Origin: Pseudomonas sp. sp1636
GTDB taxonomy: Bacteria; Pseudomonadota; Gammaproteobacteria; Pseudomonadales; Pseudomonadaceae
DNA length: 64,000 nt
Assembly: GCF_030376615.1 (NCBI RefSeq)
Contig: NZ_JARRAB010000020.1
Location: 35,730-99,729 of the forward strand
Direction of reading: 5' to 3'
Shown: positions 46,381-57,800 of the stretch, piece by piece
Layout: each line of letters starts with the position of its first letter
Position numbering within the stretch: the first letter of the stretch is position 1
The notes under the pieces: generated by a model
The model's input: the letters and a program-made list of their open reading frames with translations, nothing else
Database searches by the model: none
Told to the model about the DNA's origin: nothing
Made by a program: the position numbers and the translations under genes

Positions 46381-46719
46381 GCATTTTGCCGGACGGCCAT
46401 GCCGCCGCACCTTTGCACGGTGGGCGTGCAGGTACATAACTTCCTGTTTTGTGTTTTGCTCGCCGGGTTGAGGTGGCGCGCTAATGCTGTGATCAGCCCG
46501 TAGGGCGTACTCGTGAAGCAGTACGCCGTTAGGCCAAGGGGGCGGCGGACTGTTCGCTGCGCTCACGAGTGGTCGGCGCTGCGGGTCGCCCTCGCCAATG
46601 CGGGGCCGTTGCATCGAGCTCGACACTATGAGAGTCGATAGTGAGAGCCACTGGTTGTTGCAACAGCTAGCGGGAGGCATGGCCGAATCGAAACCCCATT
46701 GCCACCGGGAGGATTTCGT
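46381..46719. other. Intergenic end of leader copy A and regulator upstream region
   Basis: Up to about 46465 it follows the sequence that precedes the RTX start codon in copy B (shared TTCCTGTTTT-TG-TTTTG stretch), but no RTX gene follows. From there to 46719 is unrelated sequence with the hairpin GGCGTAC/GTACGCC at about 46505-46528. No gene is supported. Confidence 0.5.
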
Positions 46720-47388
46720 ATGAATGACAAGATCAGGATCGGCATAGTCGACGACCATCCATTGTTGCGCCAAGGGGTGGCCACAACCTTGCAGAAGGAG
46801 GCGGACTTCGACGTGGTGGCGCAGGGCGACTCCGCCGATGAGGCGCGGGAGATTGCGGCGCGCTGCATACCCGATGTGTTGTTGATGGATGTGAACATGC
46901 CCGGCGATAGCTTTGCCGCGGTGCGCGCGATCAGTAAGGCGCAGCCGGCGGTAAACGTGCTGATATTAACTGTTTCCGAGTCCGAGAATGACGCATTCGC
47001 GGCTTTGGAGAGTGGCGCCCGGGGCTATGTACTCAAAGGCGTGAGCGGTCCTGAACTGGTGTTGGCGATCCGCAGCGTGGCCAAGGGGGAAACCTTCATT
47101 ACCCCGGAGTTTGCCAGCCGCCTACTGAGCCATTTAAGGAAGCATGAAAGTGAAGCGCGTGGCGTCGAACTTACCTGCAGGGAAGAGCAGGTCATCCGTG
47201 AGGTCGCTGAAGGGCTGACCAATCGTGAGGTGGCGGCCAAGCTCGGACTCAGCGAAAAAACCGTCAAGTACTACATGACCATCATCATGCAAAAATTCCA
47301 TGCGCGGAATCGAGTCGAGGCGGTGACAGCGGCTCGGCGTCAGTGGGACATGCAAAAGGGCTGGGATGTCGATATTCGCGCACGATAA
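46720..47388 (+). CDS. LuxR/NarL-type response regulator
   Basis: 222 residues. Receiver domain: IGIVDDHPLLRQGVATTLQK, phospho-Asp in DVLLMDVNMPGDSFAAVRAI and Lys in GARGYVLKGVSG. C-terminal LuxR helix-turn-helix: GLTNREVAAKLGLSEKTVKY. ATG 46720 has GGGAGG 8-13 bp upstream. A histidine kinase of the matching class lies convergently 130 bp away, so they are likely partners. The position beside the secretion genes suggests control of that locus, which is inferred. Confidence 0.9.
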   Translation: MNDKIRIGIVDDHPLLRQGVATTLQKEADFDVVAQGDSADEAREIAARCIPDVLLMDVNMPGDSFAAVRAISKAQPAVNVLILTVSESENDAFAALESGARGYVLKGVSGPELVLAIRSVAKGETFITPEFASRLLSHLRKHESEARGVELTCREEQVIREVAEGLTNREVAAKLGLSEKTVKYYMTIIMQKFHARNRVEAVTAARRQWDMQKGWDVDIRAR

Positions 47389-47518
47389 GCCAGCTTCCCA
47401 GTTGTGCCTAAAGGGCCGGCAGTTCTGACAATCGGCCAGTGACCGGCCGTGGTGGTGCAGTGGTGCTGCCGCTTGTCGGGGGCGATCCAGGCATCGCGAC
47501 AAACCGTCAGTTGCACAC

Positions 47519-49039
47519 TCAAGAGTTGTCGCTATCGGCCGCCGCCATATTGAACTGGGCCTTGATCCGGGTGCCGTGCTCAGGCGCTGACTCGATGCTG
47601 AATCGACCGCCGAGCGACTCCACACGGTAGCGCATGCCGACCAGGCCAAGGCGTGATCGGCCGCGGCTCTTGGCCTGCAGGGCCTCCGCGCTAATACCTG
47701 CGCCGGCATCCTCAATCTGCACCTCCAGCAATCCGCCCCGGTAACTGGCACTAACCTGCTGTTGTTTGCCGCCGGCATGGTGAAATGCATTGTTCAGCGC
47801 TTCTTGAACCAGGCGGTAAATGCAGATTTTATAGGGCAACGGCACCCCGCTGGGTAAATTGCCCAGGGAGAGTTTCACCTTGCTCTCAGTCCGCAGCTCA
47901 TGCCGCTGCACCACCAGCTGTAATTCTTCATGCAGGCTCAGCACGTTGATTTCCGGCAAGGCCAGGCCGCGGGAGATGCCGCGAATTTCCCGCAGACTAT
48001 CCTGCGCTGCACTGCGGATGGTTTCCAAGGCATCGCTACTGGGGTTTTCGCCCTCTTGCAAGTAGCGCTCACGCAGTCCGCTCAACTCATCGATGCGCAG
48101 CAGGATCAGGGTCAGCAGCTGTGCCGGGCCGTCATGCAAGTCGGCGCCGAGGCGTCTGAGGGTGAGTTCGGTGATGGTCGAGAACTCATGGCTTGCGCTA
48201 GTGATCTTGTCCTGCAAGGCGGTGTTTTGCTGGTGCAGTTGATCCTGCTCGTGCATCTGTTGGCGCAATGCTATCTGCTGCCGTTCGATGATCCGGTCGC
48301 CGTGCCTGACAATGCAGAACAGCAGTATCAGCATGGCGATGGAGGCTGCCGCGATGGTGGCCCACACCTCCTGATGGATGCTGCCGATTTCGTGCTCCAT
48401 TTCGTAGAACTCACCTGCTGCCAGAACCCGTCCACTGCCAAGCTCGCGCAGTGGTACATAGGTTTCGTAGAGCGGAATGTTGAGGCTGTGCTCATAGGCA
48501 TGTTCCTCCTGATCCAATTCGCTCAAGCTGGTGACTATTTTGCCCTGCATGGCCTGGGCGATGGATTCCGACGGGTAGAACTGGTTCGCTGGCAGCTCTC
48601 TGGTGCTGTAGACATTGCTGCCGTCGGGCAGCCAGATTTTCACCGAAACGACATGTTGCTTGAGAGAGGTGTTGCTCATCAGCTTGTCGATGGCTTGCTT
48701 GCTGGCATCGGGTAGCGTGCGGGCTGAGGCTAACCCCTGGATATGTTCACTCAGGTACGCCTCCATATAGATAGCCGCGCCTTCGCCTGCACTTTGTGCG
48801 GCGGCCAGTTTGATCTGCTGGCTGATCAGGTTGCCGACAAAGGCCATCGTCAATCCCACAGTGATCGTCGCGGCGAACAGAAACCGTGTGGCGCGGCTGA
48901 ACCTGCCGGCCATGGCCGATAGCTGTTGCCACCATGAGATGTGTGGGGCGCCCGACATCGGCGCGGTTCTGGCCAGCGCCTCATTCGGTGCCTGGAGGGA
49001 TGCCGCCGACTCTGATTCGGCTTTCGCATCTTTAGGCAT
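47519..49039 (-). CDS. NarX/DegS-type sensor histidine kinase
   Basis: 506 residues. Membrane helix 1 at about residues 50-70 (FLFAATITVGLTMAFVGNLI), a periplasmic sensor region of about 200 residues with no recognised fold, then helix 2 (VWATIAAASIAMLILLFCIV). HisKA_3 follows, with phospho-His in LRRLGADLHDGPAQLLTLIL. The HATPase boxes are IYRLVQEALNNAFHHAG, VQIEDAGAGIS and GRSRLGLVGMRYRVESLGGR. ATG 49039 follows GGGAGAG. It is tail-to-tail with the response regulator. Its ligand is unknown. Confidence 0.9.
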   Translation of the reverse strand: MPKDAKAESESAASLQAPNEALARTAPMSGAPHISWWQQLSAMAGRFSRATRFLFAATITVGLTMAFVGNLISQQIKLAAAQSAGEGAAIYMEAYLSEHIQGLASARTLPDASKQAIDKLMSNTSLKQHVVSVKIWLPDGSNVYSTRELPANQFYPSESIAQAMQGKIVTSLSELDQEEHAYEHSLNIPLYETYVPLRELGSGRVLAAGEFYEMEHEIGSIHQEVWATIAAASIAMLILLFCIVRHGDRIIERQQIALRQQMHEQDQLHQQNTALQDKITSASHEFSTITELTLRRLGADLHDGPAQLLTLILLRIDELSGLRERYLQEGENPSSDALETIRSAAQDSLREIRGISRGLALPEINVLSLHEELQLVVQRHELRTESKVKLSLGNLPSGVPLPYKICIYRLVQEALNNAFHHAGGKQQQVSASYRGGLLEVQIEDAGAGISAEALQAKSRGRSRLGLVGMRYRVESLGGRFSIESAPEHGTRIKAQFNMAAADSDNS

Positions 49040-49605
49040 ATGCGTCTCTCCCGGGTGCTTTGAGCGAGCCGCCGCCGACGGCCGGGCGAGGGCAGGCTGC
49101 TGCCCAAACGCCTGCAACCTGTCCTCTTCATAAGCTAGTTGAGGATTCGCGGGTTGTCGGTGATTGCAACCAGGGATTTTCGTGGCCATGCCTCAATTGT
49201 GTGTTGCAGGCGCGATCTCTTGCGGAGGGCCGCACCTGTTCCTGACAGGCTAGCGGCATTTCCCACCTCCATGTGGGGCACGCGCCCCGCGGCGAATGCA
49301 ACCCGCAGGGCTGCCTGCCCATCGTTTCGCGGTATCGCCAAAGCTCGCCCCGAGGTCGGGCCTCCGACGGATCGCAGGCCGTTCGCGCCCGGTGATACAA
49401 CACCTAACGGATACCGAGCCATTTTCTTGGCTATGCCTCGTTAACTGTTGCCAACACGCCCAGGCGCGAGGATCTGTCCGCAGGCTTCAGCCGCGAAAAT
49501 TGCGGATAAATCCGCTGCGCCCCCCCCTTATGCGACACGTCGCAGGGACGTAGCCTTTTTCGGCGGCCGGCTAAACACCGGCAACGATCGCGGCTGCAGT
49601 CGCGC
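49040..49605. other. Intergenic region with a composite REP-like repeat
   Basis: A 566-bp gap. The stretch 49222-49400 is a composite REP-like copy (GGAGGGCCGCACCTGTTCCTG, hairpin-like ACCCGCAGGGCTGCC, CGCCCCGAGGTCGGGCCTCC). The remainder shows no supported gene on either strand. Confidence 0.5.
49222..49400. repeat. Composite REP-like repeat
   Basis: Shares GTTCCTGACAGGCTAGCGGC, ATTTCCCACCTCCATGTGGG and CACGCGCCCCGCGGCGA with the copy at 53260-53340, and GAGGTCGGGCCTCC with other copies. Confidence 0.65.
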
Positions 49606-50784
<1,179 letters not shown>

Positions 50785-50828
50785 GGCTGCATCCTCGTGT
50801 AATCGTTGACTCCTAAAATCGTTCCAGG

Positions 50829-50950
50829 GGCTGCGAGCTAGAGCCAGGCAAGGCGAGGGCAGGCGAGGAAGCGGAGTTTACGTCTGTAAATGAGCATTCC
50901 GAACCTGATCTCAACGCAGCATGGCCGACGCGCAGCGGTCCTCGGGGCGA
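50829..50950. repeat. Degenerate Pseudomonas intergenic repeat
   Basis: GCGAGCTAGAGCCAGGCAAG, GAAGCGGAGTTTACGTCTGT and AAATGAGCATTCCGAACCTG recall a multicopy element often ending in TTTTTCAACGG; here the end has decayed to ATTTTCAGCGG. It lies between moxR and the VWA gene. Confidence 0.45.
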
Positions 50951-50953
50951 TTT

Positions 50954-51799
50954 TCAGCGGCTGGCGCGGCGGCTCATGAACGCCAGGCGCTCGAGCAGCT
51001 GCACGTCCTGCTCGTTTTTCACCAAGGCACCGGCCAGCGGCGGGATGGCCTTGGTCGGATCGCGTTCGCGCAATACGGCTTCGCCGATGTTGTCGGCCAT
51101 CAGCAGTTTCAGCCAGTCGACCAGCTCGCTGGTGGACGGCTTCTTCTTCAGGCCCGGCACCTTGCGCACATCGAAGAACACGTCCAGCGCCTCGGCGACC
51201 AGGTCTTTCTTGATGTCCGGGTAGTGCACGTCGACGATCTTCTGCAGGGTCACGCGATCCGGGAAGGCGATGTAGTGGAAGAAGCAGCGGCGCAGGAAGG
51301 CGTCCGGCAGCTCTTTCTCGTTGTTCGAGGTGATGATGATGATCGGGCGTTTTTTCGCCTTGATCGTCTCGTCGGTCTCGTAAACGTAGAACTCCATCTT
51401 GTCGAGCTCTTGCAACAAGTCGTTGGGGAACTCGATATCGGCCTTGTCGATCTCGTCGATCAGCAGAATCACCCGCTCCTCGGCCTCGAAGGCTTCCCAC
51501 AGCTTACCCTTCTTGATGTAGTTGCGAACGTCGTCGACCTTGGCGGAATCCAGCTGCGAATCGCGCAGGCGGCTGACCGCGTCGTACTCGTACAGCCCCT
51601 GGTGGGCCTTGGTCGTGGACTTGATGTGCCAGGTGATCAGCTTGGCGCCGAAGGACTCGGCCAGTTGCTCGGCGAGCATGGTCTTGCCGGTGCCCGGTTC
51701 GCCCTTGACCAGCAACGGGCGCTCCAGGGTAATCGCGGCGTTGACCGCGAGCTTGAGGTCGTCGGTGGCGACGTACGACTGGGTGCCTTCGAACTTCAT
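50954..51799 (-). CDS. MoxR-family AAA+ ATPase
   Basis: 281 residues. Walker A LLVKGEPGTGKTMLAEQLAE, Walker B VILLIDEIDKADIEFPNDLL, sensor 1 IITSNNEKELPDAFLRRCFF with its arginine finger region, and a C-terminal lid ending in LLERLAFMSRRASR. It probably remodels a client together with the adjacent VWA protein. ATG 51799 follows CGAGGATTTACCG. Confidence 0.92.
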   Translation of the reverse strand: MKFEGTQSYVATDDLKLAVNAAITLERPLLVKGEPGTGKTMLAEQLAESFGAKLITWHIKSTTKAHQGLYEYDAVSRLRDSQLDSAKVDDVRNYIKKGKLWEAFEAEERVILLIDEIDKADIEFPNDLLQELDKMEFYVYETDETIKAKKRPIIIITSNNEKELPDAFLRRCFFHYIAFPDRVTLQKIVDVHYPDIKKDLVAEALDVFFDVRKVPGLKKKPSTSELVDWLKLLMADNIGEAVLRERDPTKAIPPLAGALVKNEQDVQLLERLAFMSRRASR

Positions 51800-52228
51800 C
51801 GGTAAATCCTCGAACGGTAACGCGCCGGGTAATACCCGCGGGTTCAGTATTTGAAAAAACGACTATACCGCGCAGCCCCGGCGACTGTGAACGCAGACGC
51901 GCCATTCAGTCACTGAATGGCGGGTCACGCTTTGCACGTCACAGGAGTCGGCTGGCGTCCCCAGTCGGCTTTCGCCGTACTGGACGGCCGGGCCTGCGCA
52001 TCATAGGCTTCAGAGCTTGTGAAAATATCGAGCGACGTAGCGAGGCCGTCTCCAGGCGTTCGCGGCAAGGCGCGATACGTGAAAAGCAGGGGAGTTTAGT
52101 GAGCTAAATGACCCTGCTTTTCACGTAGCGCAACGCCGCAGCGGGCGTTTGGAGGCGGCCGCAGTAGGCGAGAGTTTTTTCACAAGTTCTCAGGCCTTCT
52201 TCCAGCAGCACAGCACAAGGACACCGCC
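51800..52228. other. Divergent intergenic region before cysK
   Basis: A 429-bp gap. Apart from the palindromic element at 52012-52190 no gene is supported. The cysK ribosome site (CAAGGACACCGCC) starts about 25 bp past the element, so the cysK promoter may lie upstream of, or within, the element. Confidence 0.5.
52012..52190. repeat. 179-bp palindromic MITE-like element
   Basis: The ends AGAGCTTGTGAAAA (52012-52025) and TTTTCACAAGTTCT (52177-52190) are inverted copies with one mismatch. The inner pair TACGTGAAAAGCAGGG (52076-52091) and its complement (52112-52127) is perfect, and the intervening GGCGTTCGCGGCAAGG-like arms also pair imperfectly. Almost the whole element can fold on itself. 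It lies 38 bp before the cysK start codon. Confidence 0.75.
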
Positions 52229-53203
<975 letters not shown>

Positions 53204-53207
53204 ACGC

Positions 53208-53418
53208 ATCGCGCCGGCTCGGCCCTCCTACAACAGCTGCTAACACCGCTATCCCTGTAGGAGGGCCGTGCCCGTTCCTGACGGGCTAGTGGCATTTCCC
53301 GCATCCATGTGGGTCACGCGCCCCGTGGCGATGGCGGACAGCGTCCGCCCAACAATCAAAAGCATCGCGCCGAGGTCGGCCCTCCCACAACAGCAAGAAA
53401 CACCGCTATCCCCTGTAA
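53208..53418. repeat. Composite REP-like repeat
   Basis: Contains CGCGCCGGCTCGGCCCTCCT, CACCGCTATCCCTGTAGGAG, GTTCCTGACGGGCTAGTGGC, CATTTCCCGCATCCATGTGG, AACAATCAAAAGCATCGCGC and CGAGGTCGGCCCTCCC. It is the longest copy in the window. It fills most of the gap between cysK and ihfB. Confidence 0.7.
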
Positions 53419-53508
53419 TCCATTGTTTTTCGGGCTGTTCAAATGCCGATCAGCATGCTAAAACCATTCTATCGAGTGATCTAGCCGCTTGAAAAAGAAG
53501 GGAAAAAC

Positions 53509-53793
53509 ATGACCAAGTCGGAGTTGATCGAAAGGATCGTCACCCATCAGGGCCAGCTCTCAAACAAAGATGTCGAGCTGGCCATCAAAACCATGCTGGA
53601 GCAAATGTCTCAGGCTTTGGCTACGGGTGACCGCATTGAAATCCGCGGTTTCGGCAGTTTTTCTCTGCACTACCGCGCGCCTCGCGTTGGGCGTAACCCG
53701 AAAACGGGTGATTCGGTTCGGCTCGATGGCAAATTCGTGCCGCATTTCAAGCCGGGCAAAGAGCTGCGTGATCGGGTCAACGAAGACGAATAA
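53509..53793 (+). CDS. ihfB: Integration host factor subunit beta
   Basis: 94-residue DNA-bending protein. It has the IHF/HU fold with MTKSELIERIVTHQGQLSNK, the beta-arm GRNPKTGDSVRLDGKFVPHF and the intercalating proline region RAPRVGRNPKTG; it is nearly identical to P. aeruginosa IhfB. The site AAGAAGGGAAAAAC precedes the ATG. The normal neighbour upstream is rpsA; here it is cysK plus a REP repeat, so the gene is relocated or is a second copy. Confidence 0.94.
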   Translation: MTKSELIERIVTHQGQLSNKDVELAIKTMLEQMSQALATGDRIEIRGFGSFSLHYRAPRVGRNPKTGDSVRLDGKFVPHFKPGKELRDRVNEDE

Positions 53794-54026
53794 GCACGCT
53801 GTTTAAGACTGTTTGAAACTGTCCCCCGCCTTCTCTTTCTCGACCCTCTCCTGCCCAGGCCAAGCGCAGGGCGACGCCGCACGGACGACCGGCCGGCATG
53901 GCCGGAGATTGCCCGCTCTCTTCGATGAGGCGCAGCAAAAGCTTCGCCGCTAAAACCTTCTCTCATCCAGCCTCTGCTGGACGCAAAGCGTCCGGCTACG
54001 TGCCTGTGCGCGATCGATGGGGCGCG
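53794..54026. other. Intergenic segment with a short hairpin
   Basis: No gene supported. It holds the hairpin GGACGC-AAA-GCGTCC at about 53979-53993, which might terminate the ihfB transcript but lacks a T-tract. It runs into the transporter remnant at 54027. Confidence 0.4.
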
Positions 54027-54206
54027 CTATCCCATCGGTGGACTTCGCGATCGCCGTGCGCTGCCACGCCCATGCACCCGCAGCAAATAAAGCGCTGGCG
54101 TCAGCTTCAGGCTGCTGGCCAGGACGGATGCTGCCCGGTCAGGGCTTTCCCGCAAGCACAACAAGCCCTGTGCCCATTGCGCGCGCGGGGGTGAAAAAAG
54201 ATCCAT
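54027..54206 (-). pseudogene. Truncated 5' end of a second aprD-like transporter gene
   Basis: 59 codons from ATG 54206 to TAG 54027. The product begins MDLFSPPRAQWAQGLLCLRE, matching AprD MDMLSSPRSELAEVLFRLRK. Further on it has LTPALYLLRVHGR against AprD LTPAVYMLQVYDR at nearly the same position (35 against 37). Homology is lost after about residue 48. The ribosome region CTGGAGGATCGAC also mirrors CTGGAGGTTCAAT of aprD. It is too short to act as a transporter. It marks the left border of the duplicated control region. Confidence 0.7.
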
Positions 54207-54327
54207 GTCGATCCTCCAGTATCGCAACCCCTGACGGCTTGGCCATGCCAGGGCGATGTGCCATCCGGGCAAAGGCGCCGGCGATGCTGTCGCCCTGATC
54301 AGGCGCCAGAGGTGCTTGCGTTGTTTA

Positions 54328-54357
54328 GGTATAGATCGGTTTTTCGGCATCGCGCAA
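54328..54357 (-). promoter_or_regulatory. Duplicate of the aprD promoter
   Basis: Minus-strand TTGCGC (54357-54352), 18-bp spacer, TATACC (54333-54328), in register with 45950-45979. It now reads only into the truncated remnant at 54027-54206. Confidence 0.5.
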
Positions 54358-54469
54358 GGCTGAGAGCCCTGTCAGCGGTCGTCTCCCGATGATGCTGTAT
54401 TGATTTTTATCTAGTGCTGGCAGTGACTTATGATTCGTAACGGTTTTTATTGTTCTGACCGACGGTAAC

Positions 54470-54499
54470 TTGACAATCTTAAAGACCGGGACTTTAGTC
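54470..54499 (+). promoter_or_regulatory. Candidate RTX peroxidase promoter with palindrome (copy B)
   Basis: TTGACA (54470-54475), 17 bp, TTTAGT (54493-54498), with the palindrome GACT-TT-AGTC (54490-54499) covering the -10 box. It is the counterpart of 46095-46125. The RTX start codon lies about 390 bp downstream, so a long leader is implied. The nearby sequence GTGCTGGCAGTGACTTATGA is also shared with copy A. Confidence 0.55.
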
Positions 54500-54553
54500 T
54501 AATCGTGTGTAATTGCTGATGAAGCTTGCGGCGCAGGAGAGGGCGCGAAGTTT

Positions 54554-54673
54554 GTGTCAGCCAGCCAACACTGGATGAACATCATGAGCAGAGTCTCGTT
54601 TCACGTTTCGGTTATGTGGTCACCGCTAGGGCACTTCTTCGACCCGCAGTTCCATGGGCCACCTCGTGCCTGA
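54554..54673 (+). CDS. Short ORF conserved between the two duplicated leaders (copy B)
   Basis: 39 codons from GTG 54554, with AGGAGAGGG (54535-54543) upstream. The product begins MSASQHWMNIMSRVSFHVSV and continues MWSPLGHFFDPQF. It shares QHW, IMSRV, LGH and FD-Q with the 70-codon ORF at 46168-46380. It lies within the untranslated leader of the RTX gene. It might be a regulatory leader peptide or a chance open frame in a conserved RNA. Confidence 0.35.
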   Translation: MSASQHWMNIMSRVSFHVSVMWSPLGHFFDPQFHGPPRA

Positions 54674-54895
54674 AATTCAACGCTGAGTTCTCTCGGCGTT
54701 GATGGGGCAAATTCAACTCTAGTCGTACACCGACGCGCGTAAGCATGTTGGTGCGAGCAGTTTTTGGCCTTATCCCAGGCATCGCCACCCGTAACCGTTC
54801 TGTATTGCAACGCTGAGCCACGCTTTTGCGAGGATTTGCATGCACGTGGCTTCCTGTTTTTTGCGTTTTGTGCGCAAAGCACCGAGGGAATAGAA
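54674..54895. other. Remaining RTX leader
   Basis: Non-coding leader between the short ORF and the RTX start. TTCAACGCTGAG and TTGCAACGCTGAG form a spaced repeat (about 54677 and 54807). The end TTCCTGTTTTTTGCGTTTTG has a counterpart at about 46440. GAGGGAA at 54884-54890 is the ribosome site of the RTX gene. Confidence 0.5.
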
Positions 54896-57800
54896 ATGGC
54901 CAACTTCATCAAGTCCGATCTCGAGTTCATTCTTCAGCAGATCCTGATTGCCGAAGCCCATGCGGCGGGTGCGGATCTGCTCGATCTGCTTCCGAATACA
55001 GAGGTAGGTTTTGGCCTGCGCACGGTCGATGGGTCGTTCAACAACCTGATCGAGGGACGCAACCTGTTCGGTGCTGCCGACACGCTGTTTCCTCGGCTGC
55101 TCACCCCGGTATTCAACGCTGCCGAGGGCGGCACCTCCTATACCCAGACCAGCGGCTTGGTGTTCGACTCGCAGCCGCGCACCATCAGCAACCTGATCGT
55201 CGATCAGACCGCCAATAATCCGGCGGCAGTGGCCGCGGCGGCAGGTAATGACGGCGCTGAAACCGTCGTGAGCCCCGGCCTGGATGGCATCTTCGGTACG
55301 CCCGACGACAAGGATGTGTTCCTTATTCCGAACATTGCCCCGGACGAGGGGCTCTCCGCACCCTTCAACCAGTGGATGACCTTCTTCGGCCAGTTCTTCG
55401 ATCATGGGCTCGACCTGGTCACCAAGGGCGGCAATGGCACGGTGTTCATGCAACTGCAGCCGGATGACCCGCTGTTCGATCCGACCCCTGGCGCGCCGAA
55501 TTTCATGGTGCTCACCCGGGCCACACAGGTGGCCGGGCCTGGCGCGGATGGGATACTCGGCACTGCCGACGATACCGTGGAGCATGAAAACACCACGTCT
55601 CCGTTCGTCGACCAGAACCAGACCTATGGCTCGCATGCCTCGCAACAGGTGTTCCTGCGCGCCTATGCGGTCAACGCAGAAGGCAAACCGGTTGCGACCG
55701 GCAAGTTGATCACCAATCGCGACCTCGGCCCCGATGGTCAGTTCGGTACTGCCGATGATGTCGAAATCGGCGGCATGGCGACCTGGAAGGTGGTCAAGGC
55801 GCAGGCCCGCGACATTCTCGGCATCAATCTGACCGATGCCCAATTCGACAACGTGCCGCTGCTCGCCACCGATCAATACGGCAACTTCATCAAGGGCCCC
55901 AACGGCTATCCGCAGGTGGTAATGGCGGGCAACGTCCTGGTCGAAGGCGACCCCTTGGCCAATGGCGGGCTGGGCATCAGCCTGGACAACGCGATAGGCA
56001 CCAATCACCAGTTCCTGATCGACATCGCCCATAACGCGGTGCCGGTATTCGATGCCGGCGGTAATCTGCTGCCAGACAGCGACAGCGCCGTCGGCCTGTC
56101 CGAGGCGGGCACTTATGACAACGAGCTGCTCGACGCCCACTACATCGCAGGCGATGGCCGGGTTAACGAGAACATCGGCCTGACCACGGTGCACCACATC
56201 TTTCACTCCGAGCACAACCGTTTGGTCGAGCAAACCAAGAGTGTGCTCATCGAGTCGGGCGATGTGGCTTTCCTCAATCAGTGGTTGTTGACCCCGGTTG
56301 CAGCAATACCTGCTGACCTGTCGACGCTCGATTGGAACGGCGAGCGCTTGTTCCAATCCGCCAAGTTCGGCACTGAAATGCAGTACCAGCACATCGTGTT
56401 CGAGGAGTTCGCGCGCACCATTCAACCGCAAATCGATGCCTTCATCGATTTCGACGACACCATCGATCCGTCGATCGTCGCCGAGTTCGCGCACACGGTT
56501 TACCGTTTCGGCCACTCGATGTTGCTCGAGACCATCGACCGTCTGGATCCGAATTTCGTCTCCAGCGAGATCGGCCTGATCGCCGCTTTTCTTAATCCGT
56601 TGGAGTTTGCCGCCAGCGGCCCCACTCCCGATGAGGCGGCTGGCGCCATCATCCGCGGCGTGACCCGCCAGGTCGGTAACGAAATCGACGAGTTCGTCAC
56701 CGAAGCCCTGCGTAACAATCTGGTCGGTCTGCCACTGGATCTGGCCGCGATCAACATCGCCCGTGGCCGAGATACCGGTGTGCCGTCCTTGAATGCGGCG
56801 CGTCGTGAGTTCTATGCCGGCACCGGCGACGCCCAACTGAAGCCCTACACCAGTTGGGGCGATTTCGTGCTGAACATTAAACACCCGGAATCGCTGATTA
56901 ACTTCATCGCCGCCTACGGCACCCACTCGACCATCACTGCCGAAACCACCCTCGCCGGTAAGCGTGCAGCGGCCTCGGCTATCGTGCTCGACGGCGCTGG
57001 CGCCCCGGCAGACCGTCTCGACTTCCTCAACAGCACCGGTGCCTGGGCCAGCGACGCTAACGGTGTGACCACCACCGGCCTGGACGCTATCGACTTCTGG
57101 ATCGGTGGCCTGGCCGAGGCGAAAATGCCGTTCGGCGGCATGCTCGGTTCGACCTTCAACTTCGTCTTCGAGACCCAGCTCGAGGCGCTGCAGAATGGCG
57201 ACCGCTTCTATTATCTGCACCGTCTGGCTGGACTGAATTTCGTCCATGAGTTGGAGCAGAATTCCTTCGCCGAACTGGTGATGAACAATACCGATGCGAC
57301 CCACTTGCCGGGCCTGCTGTTCCTGACTCCTGGGTTGATTCTCGAGGTCGATCAAACCAAACAGTTCACCGGCCTTAACGAAGCGGGCCCAGACGGTATA
57401 CAGGGCACCGCCGACGATGTCGTCGGAGCGGACTTGATCGACGGCAACTCGGATCCCGACAGCGGCGACCCGCTGATGCCGTTGGTGATCCGCGACAATC
57501 CGGCGACCGCTGGGCCGGACGCCAACTACCTGCGCTATACCGGCGATGAGCACGTGGTGCTCGGCGGCACCGCCGGCGACGACATCCTTATCGCCAGCAT
57601 TGGCGACGACACCCTGTATGGCGACGAGGGCAATGACCGCCTCGAGGGTGGCCATGGCAACGACGAGATCCAGGGCGGCGCCGGCGACGACATCATCACC
57701 GACATGGGTGGCGACGACGTGCTCAAAGGCGGCGACGGTAACGACGTGATCCACGGCGGTCCGGGTGTGAACCTGATTATCGCCGGTAAGGGCAATGACT

